The position numbers and the translations under genes were made by a program. Below, in pieces: positions 50,830-60,300 of a DNA stretch of 64,000 nucleotides. Position 1 is the first letter of the stretch; each line of letters starts with the position of its first letter. The notes under the pieces were generated by a model. It was given only the letters and a program-made list of their open reading frames with translations, was not told where the DNA came from and searched no databases. Source of the stretch: Flavobacterium magnum. Lineage in GTDB: Bacteria; Bacteroidota; Bacteroidia; Flavobacteriales; Flavobacteriaceae. The stretch is from contig NZ_CP028811.1 of NCBI RefSeq assembly GCF_003055625.1, forward strand, positions 2,294,001 to 2,358,000, written 5' to 3'.

Positions 50830-52629
50830 TTACCCGCATTCCGAGATGCGCTTCACCCTTGCCTCCATCGACCCCAATTTTTCGGCGGCCTTTAGATAAT
50901 AGCATGCCTTGTCCTTTTGCCCGGTTTTCAGGTAGATCAAACCCAGGTTGTAGTAGGCGCTCGAATAGTTTTGATCCTTCTGTACCGCGGTTTGCAAATA
51001 GTCGATGCCCTTTTGATAGTCCCCTTTTTGGGCATAGATCAGTCCAAGGTTATAGTAATCCGGCGCGTATTCAGGATGCAGGCGTATCGCTTCAAGGTAG
51101 GTTTTTATCGCTTCGTCGGGTTTGCCGGTATAGAGCAGCGCGAACCCCATGGCACTGCGTGCAACGGCATTGTCATTATCCAGTGCTATCGCCTTTTTAT
51201 AATCGTTAATGGCGCCCGTATAATCTCCGATGCCGCGTCTATACAATCCGCGGTCTACGTACAGTGACGCCGAATCTGGTGCGACGGCAATCATTTCGTC
51301 GTATTTTTTCAATACGTTTTGCGCGTCATTGCGGTCATAAAACTGTAGCAGTTGCGTGTTTAGGTCCATGATCTTCAAATCCCGGGAACTGAAGGCGCTG
51401 CGGCAGTTGTTGTAAAGGAAATTGATGCTCAGAAAATAATCCTCTGATTTTTTGTCGGTGACCAGTTTGTTGGCCGCCGTCATATCGTTGCAGGCTGCCG
51501 CCATGTCGCCAACCTGCTTTTCACACAATGCTTTTTGGGAGAACGCAATGAACGTTGGTTTTTTTTGAATGACCACATCCCACAAACGGATGGCTTCCTT
51601 AAAGTTTTTCGTTTTCGCGGTAAAATCGGCCTGCTTGATGAGCGCCTGGTAGGCGTCGGGTCTTATTTTCAGCAGTCGCCCGATCACGCCGAGTGCCTCA
51701 TTGTATTTCTCCTGCCAGTCGTATAAGGTGGAAAGCTCAAAATAGGCAAACTCCGCAGACGGCCTTACGGAAATGGCCCTTTCATAATCGGCGATGGCTT
51801 TATCTACCTGTCCCAGCTGGTCTTCGATAAAAGCCCGTAATGTGTAGCCGGCGTAATGATATGCATCCAGTGCAACGGCCTGGTTGCAGTCGAAAATGGC
51901 CTTTTCGTACAGTTTTAGGTCGTGGTAGGCGCTCGCCCTTCCGGAGAAGTATCTCGCGTTCCCGGCATCAATTTTGATCAGTTGGGTGTAATCCGCAACG
52001 GCGCCGTTTTCATCGCCCAGATTATCTTTGAGCTGCGCTCTCTCTGAAAGGATTTTTTCGTTTTTAGGGTCTTTGGCCAAAGCCGCATCCATTTCGGCAA
52101 AAACCATGTAATAGTCGTTCCTCAGGCGGTAATAAGTGGCACTTACCGCGTAGCTTTCGGGGGCATCGGGATATTTTTCCCTGACAAGCGCGGCCGTTTT
52201 TCTGGCGTTGTCGTCCTGTTTAAGCAACATGAATACCGTAATCTTATTGGCATAGGCGTTAAAAAAATCAGGTTTGAGCGCAATGGCCTTTTCATAAGCG
52301 GCCAGGGCTTCGGGGTATTTTTGCTGTGCGCTAAAAACCAGGCCTTTGTTTCTGTAGGCCACGGCATTACCCGGATCGACAGCCAGAAGGGCGTCATAAT
52401 CTGCCATGGCTTTGGCGTATTCACCCAGCTGCAGGTAAGAATTGCCGCGGTTGTTGTAGGCCAAAACCAATTTGGGGTCGGCCTGCAATGCCTTGTCATA
52501 TTGGGCAATCGCGGCAGCGTATTCTTCCCGCACATACATTTTTTCGGCTTCGATGAAAAACGTATCGGCGGGTTGGGCGGCCAGCAAACCGCAAATCAGA
52601 AACGAAGCGACCAATAGTATGTTTTTCAT
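50830..52629 (-). CDS. Exported tetratricopeptide repeat protein
   Basis: A 599-residue protein with a signal peptide (MKNILLVASFLICGLLAAQ) and about fourteen TPR units of 34 residues running almost end to end, with canonical phrases such as AYNNRGNSYLQLGEYAKAMADY and YYNLGLIYAQKGDYQKGIDYL. TPR arrays are protein-binding scaffolds, so it probably organises an envelope complex; the partner is unknown. It is convergent with icmF (6-base gap) and divergent from an alpha/beta hydrolase. Confidence 0.9.
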   Translation of the reverse strand: MKNILLVASFLICGLLAAQPADTFFIEAEKMYVREEYAAAIAQYDKALQADPKLVLAYNNRGNSYLQLGEYAKAMADYDALLAVDPGNAVAYRNKGLVFSAQQKYPEALAAYEKAIALKPDFFNAYANKITVFMLLKQDDNARKTAALVREKYPDAPESYAVSATYYRLRNDYYMVFAEMDAALAKDPKNEKILSERAQLKDNLGDENGAVADYTQLIKIDAGNARYFSGRASAYHDLKLYEKAIFDCNQAVALDAYHYAGYTLRAFIEDQLGQVDKAIADYERAISVRPSAEFAYFELSTLYDWQEKYNEALGVIGRLLKIRPDAYQALIKQADFTAKTKNFKEAIRLWDVVIQKKPTFIAFSQKALCEKQVGDMAAACNDMTAANKLVTDKKSEDYFLSINFLYNNCRSAFSSRDLKIMDLNTQLLQFYDRNDAQNVLKKYDEMIAVAPDSASLYVDRGLYRRGIGDYTGAINDYKKAIALDNDNAVARSAMGFALLYTGKPDEAIKTYLEAIRLHPEYAPDYYNLGLIYAQKGDYQKGIDYLQTAVQKDQNYSSAYYNLGLIYLKTGQKDKACYYLKAAEKLGSMEARVKRISECG

Positions 52630-52645
52630 AGTTACAAATTGTGCC

Positions 52646-52692
52646 CAAATATAAATGTTTGGTCAATCAATTGGCGGAAATTTTTAACTTTG
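52646..52692. promoter_or_regulatory. Divergent promoters of the TPR and hydrolase genes
   Basis: Minus strand: TATATTTG read from 52653 to 52646, 17 bases before the TPR ATG. Plus strand: TTTG (52658-52661), 23-base spacer, TAACTTTG (52685-52692), only 10 bases before the hydrolase ATG at 52703, so that mRNA has almost no leader. Confidence 0.6.
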
Positions 52693-52702
52693 GAAGAAAA
52701 GC

Positions 52703-53386
52703 ATGCAGCCACTCCTGATACTCCATGGCGCCATCGGTGCAAAAGACCAATTTGATGCACTCGTGAAACAGCTTGAAAACCGTTTTGACGTGCATGCGCT
52801 CAATTTCGGCGGACACGGCGGTGCGCCCATGCCGACATCATTTTCGATTCAGGGCTTTGCAACCGAAGTCGCCGATTACCTCACGGTCAACAACCTCCGG
52901 TCAATGCATATTTTCGGATACAGCATGGGCGGATATGTCGCGTTGTATCTTGCAAAAGAGCAACCACAGCGGATTGCAAAAGTTTTTACGCTGGCAACAA
53001 AATTCCACTGGACGCCCGAAACCGCTGCAAAGGAAATCAGGATGCTCGATCCGGAAATAATGCTTGAGAAAGTGCCCGCTTTTGCAAAAATTCTTGAAAA
53101 AAGGCATCACCCCAACGACTGGAAAACGGTGTTGTCAGAAACCGCAAAAATGATGGTGGCTATGGGCGACCATAATCCGCTGGCACCCGGAGATTTCCCC
53201 AGCATCAGCGTTCCGGTAAGGATTTCGATTGGCGACAAAGATGCGATGGTGACTCCTGAAGAAACCCTTGCTGTGTACCGCAAGTTGCCTGACGCTTCTT
53301 TCATGGTATTTCCTGAGACGCCGCACCCCATTGAAAAGGTATCCGTGACCGCGCTGGCCGAAGCCCTTGACCGATTCTTTTCCTGA
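52703..53386 (+). CDS. Alpha/beta hydrolase
   Basis: A 227-residue serine hydrolase fold. Oxyanion region LILHGAIGAKDQF (about 5-17), nucleophile elbow GYSMGG with S74, likely acid D in GDKDAMV (about 183) and H in PETPHPIEKV (about 209). Resembles carboxylesterase or MenH-like small hydrolases; substrate unknown. Cytoplasmic, no signal peptide. Followed by DUF4173, whose ATG is 88 bases beyond the stop. Confidence 0.88.
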   Translation: MQPLLILHGAIGAKDQFDALVKQLENRFDVHALNFGGHGGAPMPTSFSIQGFATEVADYLTVNNLRSMHIFGYSMGGYVALYLAKEQPQRIAKVFTLATKFHWTPETAAKEIRMLDPEIMLEKVPAFAKILEKRHHPNDWKTVLSETAKMMVAMGDHNPLAPGDFPSISVPVRISIGDKDAMVTPEETLAVYRKLPDASFMVFPETPHPIEKVSVTALAEALDRFFS

Positions 53387-53474
53387 ATTCAAACGCCGTC
53401 CTGGTTCACAAGACCTGCTAACAGTTTACAATACGTTGCGATTTCCTGCGTTAAAATGCAAACTGCAAAACAAG

Positions 53475-54989
53475 ATGGATTTTAAAAAAGGACTGAAGGG
53501 GGCATTGATTTTCGCCGTATTTTTTACATTGCTGTTCCATAACCAGTATGTGGGACTAAACCTGCTGATCATCGAGGCCGCCGCGCTGATCTGGCTCGCT
53601 TTTACAAAACAGATCGATTTCACGAACCGCAACCACCTTATTTTTGGCAGCGGTTTTTTTATTACTGCGGTTGCCGTGGTGTTCGTTTTTTCGGATTATG
53701 CCGTGGTGATGAATGCCCTTTCGCTGTTTGTTTTTGTCGGGATTTTGATTTACCCGCAGGCGAGGTCATTGGTAAGTTCGGCTAAACTCTCCTTTTTCAA
53801 TATCTTCTACGCTCAGATCCGTTTCATAGACGCGTTTTTCAGCGCTAAAGTCGGCGGAGGCAAAATGGCCCGCGCCCTGTGGAAATCACGCGTATTTTTT
53901 ATACCCGTCATCGTGATTGGCGTATTTATCGCGATTTACCGGAGTTCTAATCCGGTATTCGACAAGCTGATGGAAAAGATTTTTACAAAAGTTGGGGATT
54001 TTCTGGACAGCATTTTCATCAATCTTGACCTGACATTGATTTTTACTTTTATTCTCGGACTGGTGATTTGCAATTATTTTTTCATCCGAAATACCAACGA
54101 GCAGACGATACGCGACGACGCCAACGCCAGCGATGAAATCGTCAGGATCAGGAGAAAGCGCCATTCGCGTGGTCTGACAACGGGATTGAAAAGCGAACTG
54201 CGCGCGGGCGTGTTCCTGCTGCTCGCACTGAATGCCGTGCTGCTGATTGTAAACAGCATCGACATTTACTGGGTCTGGTTTAATTTCAGCTGGAACGGCG
54301 ACTTCCTGAAGCAGTTTGTTCATGAAGGCACATATTTGCTGCTACTGTCGATCGTATGCTCCATTTTGGTTGTACTGTATTTCTTCCGTGGCAACCTGAA
54401 CTTTTATACGGGAAACAAGTTCATCAGGTCGCTGTGCCTAGTCTGGATCGTTCAGAATGCAGTCCTCACAGTGTCTGTGGGGGTGCGGAATTTTCACTAC
54501 ATCCGCTATTTTGCGTTGGCGTATAAGCGCATTGCGCTCGCGGTGTTCCTGCTGTTCGTGATTTGCTGGCTGTATACGGTTGCAGTTAAAGTGATGCGCA
54601 GGAAATCCGCATTTTACCTTGTCAGGACCAATGCCCTGGTATTGTATGTTTTATTGATTTCCGCGTCGGTTTTTAATTGGGACAAGATCATCGTGAATTA
54701 TAATTTCAGCCATTACAGGACGTCATTTGTTGACCTGGACTACAATTCGGATTTTTCGGATAAGGTACTTCCCGAACTGGATAAGTCGGAAGCCGAACTG
54801 TCCGAAATCGACAAAATCCAGCAATCAAAATTCCATTTTGATACCGAGTTGATGCCGGCGACAATTTTCCACAACAAAATCGAAAGGCGCAAAAAGGAGT
54901 TTGTCAATACATGGGAATCCAAATCGGTACTCTCCTGGAATTACCCGGAATGGCAGGCGTACGAGACGTTGAAAAAACGAGAGAGATAG
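53475..54989 (+). CDS. DUF4173 (DUF4153-like) membrane protein
   Basis: A 504-residue protein with about ten membrane helices over the first 400 residues (for example LKGALIFAVFFTLLFHNQYV, LTLIFTFILGLVICNYFF) and a C-terminal soluble part (SFVDLDYNSDFSDKVLPELDKSE) typical of DUF4173. Function unknown; such proteins often sit near sensors or surface systems. Start ATG 53475 (MDFKKGLKG) chosen over 53367, which overlaps the hydrolase gene. Convergent with tamL (11-base gap). Confidence 0.85.
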   Translation: MDFKKGLKGALIFAVFFTLLFHNQYVGLNLLIIEAAALIWLAFTKQIDFTNRNHLIFGSGFFITAVAVVFVFSDYAVVMNALSLFVFVGILIYPQARSLVSSAKLSFFNIFYAQIRFIDAFFSAKVGGGKMARALWKSRVFFIPVIVIGVFIAIYRSSNPVFDKLMEKIFTKVGDFLDSIFINLDLTLIFTFILGLVICNYFFIRNTNEQTIRDDANASDEIVRIRRKRHSRGLTTGLKSELRAGVFLLLALNAVLLIVNSIDIYWVWFNFSWNGDFLKQFVHEGTYLLLLSIVCSILVVLYFFRGNLNFYTGNKFIRSLCLVWIVQNAVLTVSVGVRNFHYIRYFALAYKRIALAVFLLFVICWLYTVAVKVMRRKSAFYLVRTNALVLYVLLISASVFNWDKIIVNYNFSHYRTSFVDLDYNSDFSDKVLPELDKSEAELSEIDKIQQSKFHFDTELMPATIFHNKIERRKKEFVNTWESKSVLSWNYPEWQAYETLKKRER

Positions 54990-55000
54990 CGCCCGGCCGC

Positions 55001-57304
55001 TTAAAACGGGTACCCGATGGCGAGGTTAAATATCAGGTTTTCCTTGCGCCACGAACCGCTTCCCAGGCTGATATCATCGATGACCCAGCGCTGTCCCTCG
55101 GGAAGGTAGGGTTTACGCAACGGGAAAGCCAGATCGGTGCGCAGCACGAGGAATGACAAATCAAACCGCAATCCTACACCGGCTCCCACGGCGATTTCGC
55201 TGAGGAATTTCTTGGAGAATTCGGCTCCGGCCTTGTCTGCGTCTTTGTGCATCAGCCAGATGTTTCCCGCATCGACAAACACGGCACCTTTGACTATGCT
55301 GAAGAGCTTGGCACGGTATTCCGTGTTAAATTCGAGTTTGATGTCACCGGACTGATCAGGCAGGAAATCACTGCTTTCCGATGCGCCATTGTACGAACCC
55401 GGACCAAGCGAGCGTGCGCGGAACGCCCTGATGCTGTTTGTACCCCCGATAAAAAACTGCTTGATGTACGGCAGCTCGGTCGAGTTCCCGTAGCCATACC
55501 CGACGCCGGCAATGATCCGGCTGGCCAACACGGCTTCACCGCCGAGCTTGAGGTAATGCCTGAAGTCGTGTTCCATTTTTACAAACTGGCTGAACGCCAC
55601 ACCCAGGATTTCCTTTTCCTTACCGGCTTTTACATCGGCTCCAAGCGCAAGTCCTGCAGCGGTCCCTGCGAGATCGAGGCTGCCTTTATAATAGAAAGTG
55701 TTTTTCCTCGTAGTCTGCATCGTATTGGTGTAAGTGAACGAGTAGGTTGGCCCGAAAATCAATTGTTTCTCAATGACTTTTTCAAGTGTCTTATTGCCCT
55801 GCGCCTGCTCAAGATAAAGGTCGGTGACCAATGATGGTGCGACATAATTGATTTCCGTCACATTCAGCTGGTGTTCCTTGCGGATGTTTTCTTTCCACAG
55901 GTAACCGAAAGAACCTTTGAACGAGTTCAGGGAATACAGTTTTTCGCGTTTCTGGAATTCGTAGCCTAAAGTGGCTTTCGTCTTCGGTACAAATCCGCTC
56001 GATGATTTCAGTTTGAAAGGCGCAATGAAACGCGGCCAGGTCAGGCTGACTTCCGATCCGACGCGGTACACGTTGTAGCCATTGTTTTGGCCCGAAATCT
56101 GTGCTTCGAGTCCGCCGAAAACGGATACGTTCAGCAATTCCGCTCCACGAAAAGTGTTGCGGTTGCTCCAGTTGATGTTGAGTTCCGTTCCCGTATAATT
56201 GGCGGAATTGGTTTTTCCAAGAACTTCCACACGGATGGATTTCTTGGGCAGGGGCGTGAGGTAGTAGAAAGCGTCCAGTGCGCTTTCATTTTCCTTTGAA
56301 ATCTTAAACTGATTTTTCACGAATTTGAATGTGCCGAGATTTACCAGGCGGTTCAACGAAAGGTTGTGGTCCGTCCTGTTATACACATCGTACTTATTAA
56401 AATACAGCGTGCGGTCGAAAATCCTCGGGTCAAATAGTTTCTTCCTGTCGATAATCGTGTAATCCTTGTATTGTACCACGCCGGTGGTGTCGCCCCGAAC
56501 GCTGTCGCGCCGCATCCTGCGCAGGGAATAGTCAGGATACACGTAAATGTCGTTGATGGTAAACACCTTGGCGCCCTGCGATGGCATTTCATCCTTTGCC
56601 TTTACAAGCAGATCCACCTGGTAATTCCCGACGGTGCTGTCGACCTGTATTTTGAGGAAATCGGGGCTGAAAAAGTAAAACCCCTCTTCCTTGAGCCTTG
56701 CGTCTACCCGCGTGCGTTCCAGTTTAATCGTCTCCAGGTCATACGGATTTCCCGTTTTGAGCAGCGTCTTGTCGCTCGTGCGGGTAATTGCCTGTTCGAG
56801 GGCAGTCGAATCCTGCGGAAAAATCACGTTTCGGATCTTGTACTGCTTGCCGGGCATCACGGTATATTCGGCGCTAACTTTTTTGCCGCGCCTTGTCGAG
56901 TCAGAGCTGACCATCGTTTTGAAATAGCCGCGGTTCTCACTGTAATTCTGCAATATGTCGGCGTTGAAATCCAGGTCGACCTGACTGAACAAAACCGGAG
57001 GTTCACCCACTTTGGTGCGCAGCCAGTGCCTGAAGCCTTTTTCCTTTTTCGGCTCCCCCGCAAGATTGTAAATGAACAATTTAGGACGCAGGCCTAAGAT
57101 TTTTGAATTGGGCTTCGGGCGCAGCAATACTTTAAGTTCGCGTTCGAGCGACTTGCGTTCCTTGCGTGAAATCAGCGAGTCCTTCACCTTGATCTTCCCT
57201 CCGGTATAAAGGTATTCCCCTTCAGGAAGGTATTTCGTATTGCTGCATGAATACAGTATCATCAACAGCAAACCAAGGCAATAGGGCAAAATCCGGTGTC
57301 TCAT
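55001..57304 (-). CDS. tamL: TamL: lipoprotein BamA/TamA-family outer-membrane protein
   Basis: A 767-residue Omp85-family protein. The N-terminus is a lipoprotein signal (MRHRILPYCLGLLLMILYSC, lipobox LYSC, C20), unlike TamA of Proteobacteria and as described for Bacteroidota TamL. Residues about 30-420 are POTRA-like periplasmic domains (YLYTGGKIKVKDS, ENRGYFKTMVSSDS), and about 440-767 is the 16-strand barrel with KQFFIGGTNSIRAFRARSLG, the conserved barrel loop motif. Works with TamB to insert outer-membrane proteins or move lipids. Its ATG overlaps the tamB stop (ATGA). Confidence 0.9.
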   Translation of the reverse strand: MRHRILPYCLGLLLMILYSCSNTKYLPEGEYLYTGGKIKVKDSLISRKERKSLERELKVLLRPKPNSKILGLRPKLFIYNLAGEPKKEKGFRHWLRTKVGEPPVLFSQVDLDFNADILQNYSENRGYFKTMVSSDSTRRGKKVSAEYTVMPGKQYKIRNVIFPQDSTALEQAITRTSDKTLLKTGNPYDLETIKLERTRVDARLKEEGFYFFSPDFLKIQVDSTVGNYQVDLLVKAKDEMPSQGAKVFTINDIYVYPDYSLRRMRRDSVRGDTTGVVQYKDYTIIDRKKLFDPRIFDRTLYFNKYDVYNRTDHNLSLNRLVNLGTFKFVKNQFKISKENESALDAFYYLTPLPKKSIRVEVLGKTNSANYTGTELNINWSNRNTFRGAELLNVSVFGGLEAQISGQNNGYNVYRVGSEVSLTWPRFIAPFKLKSSSGFVPKTKATLGYEFQKREKLYSLNSFKGSFGYLWKENIRKEHQLNVTEINYVAPSLVTDLYLEQAQGNKTLEKVIEKQLIFGPTYSFTYTNTMQTTRKNTFYYKGSLDLAGTAAGLALGADVKAGKEKEILGVAFSQFVKMEHDFRHYLKLGGEAVLASRIIAGVGYGYGNSTELPYIKQFFIGGTNSIRAFRARSLGPGSYNGASESSDFLPDQSGDIKLEFNTEYRAKLFSIVKGAVFVDAGNIWLMHKDADKAGAEFSKKFLSEIAVGAGVGLRFDLSFLVLRTDLAFPLRKPYLPEGQRWVIDDISLGSGSWRKENLIFNLAIGYPF

Positions 57305-60300
57305 TGTTTTTTTGTATCGTTGGGTTGGTCAGCTTCCTTTTCTTTTTGTTGTTCCTGGAATTCCGCAGCTTTTCTTGCGGCCTCTTTGTCGCGTATTTCT
57401 TTCTCTTTCTGGCGGCGCAGGCGTTGCTCGCGTTTTTCTGCCTTGCTGCGGTGAAACAGTTCACGGAATTTGTCGTAATCCATTGTGATGATGAAGGCCA
57501 CGCCGGTCTCGATGACCTGACCCTGCAGCGCCACCTGGTATTCGTTTTTGCGGTAAGCACGCAGGACGTACCTGCCGTCTTTTGACAATTGGTAATCGGC
57601 CGAAACATCGCCGGCGATCGTATTGGCCTGCTCATTAACCTGCTGTTCGCCTTCTACATCGAAGTTGCTTCCAACAGTTACTTTGAGGCGGTCATTGAGC
57701 AATTTCTTAGAAACGGCTACATTCAGGTCGGTTTTGTTTTGTCTTTGGCCGGAAGTATAGTCTTCAGTCGATTCGAGGTCAAACGCAATATCAACACCTT
57801 TAATCAGGTTGCCGGCCAGGTCATTGAGCTGCTGCGACAGGATCTTGCTGACACTTTGCCGGGCCATTCCCTCGGCGCTCGTACCCGATTCGCTTGCAAA
57901 CGGATTTTCACCAATAAAACGGTTGAGCAGCAGCAATGCGAAAACCTGTTTGTTCAGTTCAGACGGCTCCTGGCGCAATTGGTCGAGTTTTGCCCTTGTG
58001 TTCGTCGTCACATCTGATGCCACACCATAATTCCCTTCGGGTAAAGTGATGTCGAACGTGATGTCCGGTTTGAGCAGTTCGCCTTTGAGGTTCAGCAACA
58101 ACTCAAACGGAAGGCGCTGTTTGTAGGTGTTCCTGACGGCGGGCGTAACCGATCCCAATTGGTCATCGAGCAGGTCAATCGGGGCAACGTTGGCTTCGTA
58201 TACCGCTGTCACGTTGATGTCGGCTGAAGTCGGCTCGCCGGTCCATAATATGTAGCTTCCCTCACGAATGTCGAATTTCCTTTTGATCAGGTTGAATGTC
58301 ATTTCATAAGAGCCTTCCTGGAGTTCATAGCGTCCTGTGAGCGTGGTTTTCCCCGATTCGTCAATACCGCCTGAAAGCCTGGCTTCTCCTTTTACTTTTA
58401 CAAAATCACCGTTGCCTTTATCGATGATCATCGTAAGTTCGGCATCTTTATCGATTTCAATATTCACGGAGACGTCAAGGCCCTTGAATGGTGTTTTACT
58501 GACCAGATCGGCATCGGTGAGCAGTTTTTCCGTCAGCTGGGGACTGTCCTGGTCGATGAATTCCACGATACCTTCACGGTCGGCAATCGACGGGTCCTGT
58601 TGTGGCAACACGATGGTGAGTCTCGTATCCTCATTGATCTTGATGGTCCCGTCAACAATCGGTTTGTTCAGGTCGCCTTTTATGGCGAGGCGCGAATCCA
58701 GGAACAATTTGCCATAATAGAGATCATTGTCTTTGGCCTTGGAGTCCATCGCGCGGAAATTGTCGGCTGTGATGTTCAGGTCGAAACCATAGTCGCGGTA
58801 ATTCGTCGTGTTGACCTTACCCTTTATTTTCAGCGAATTTTTTTCAGCATCCGAAAGCGAGAAATCCGTAAATACGATGCCCGTTTCAGTGAAATCGATG
58901 CGGTCGTTCATCAGGCTGAAGGGTGAGTTGAGCTTCACAACCGTAAAAGCCCCGTCATGAAACTGGATTCCGCCGATGATTTTGGGTGCATCCACCGTTC
59001 CTGAAATTTTCATATCGCCCGAGATGTAACCGCTGCCCTTAGTGATGTTGCCCGCTGTGAACGGCTGAATGCTCGCGATATTAAGCCTGTCGATTGCCAG
59101 TGCCATGTTGAAACTGCTGTTGTCATTTCTGTAGGTCCCGTCGAGATTGACAAGGTTTTCCTGTCCGGTAATCCGCACGCTGGCGCGATAGGTATTCAGT
59201 AATTCATTGTCCACCTTGATCGCAATATCGCCGATGGTATCTTTTTTAAACGTAAAATTTGAAATAGTCAGATCAGAAGTGAAAACCGGCTTTTTCATCA
59301 GGTCTCTGAGTACGGTATTGCCGTTGAGCCTTCCACCGAGCGCCAGCGAATCTTTCTGCACCATGCGTGAAATCGTCTCAATGTCGAAGTCCTTAAAATC
59401 CACCGCTAATGGAGCATTGGCAGCTGTCGATTGCGACTGGATTTTCACGGCACTGCCCTTATTGGAGAGTTCAAAATTATCAGCATAAATACCTTTTGAT
59501 CCGAAACGCACAACGTTGTTATCAGCAATCAGCCAGGGCTCGTAATTGAGCAGCAGATCGGCAGGAATCAGGTGCAGTTCAGTATCGCCGCCTGTCGCCT
59601 TAAGCGTCCCGGCGACAATATAATGGTCTTTGTCCTTCGCATCCTTGAGTTGCAGCCTGTAGGCGATCAGGTTATTTTCAATCCGTCCGGTCAGGCTGGT
59701 GTAAGGCAAGCGGAATTGCTCGCTTTGCACTTCGTCAATCAGTGCGCTGTATACCAAAGCGTTGTCCTCCTTGTCCAATTTGATAACGGCGTTGGAGATG
59801 GTATTGGCCCCATACACCAGCCTCGATATGGAAGCATTCAGCGAAATCGTGTCGTTTACGCTATTGTAACGGCCCGAGATCGCAATCGGCTCAATGCGCG
59901 TAATCTGCGGCATAAGCTTCATAATGATGGGGTCGTTGATGACGTTGAGCCTGAACGCAAATTGCTGCGGCGGTGTGGCTGTCTTTTTCGAGTTGGGATT
60001 GGCGTCATAATACCTCGCGACAGAATTGGCAATTGCCGTACCGATTTTTGTGAGCTGGTATTTCCCGTCGATATCGGCTTTGAGGAACTGTGAACGCAGC
60101 TGCAGGGCATTCCTTTCGGCGGTGGAAATCGCGTTAATGTTTACAGAATCAAGCTGAAACTGCTCTTTCTCATTGGCGATGACAAAATGATACGCACTGA
60201 TTTTCCCGTTCAGGAAATCAGGATCTGCGGTGGCGATATCGGCATCGACCTTGCCGCGCAATTTCATTACGCCGGCATGCAGGTTCAGTTTGCTCAAATC

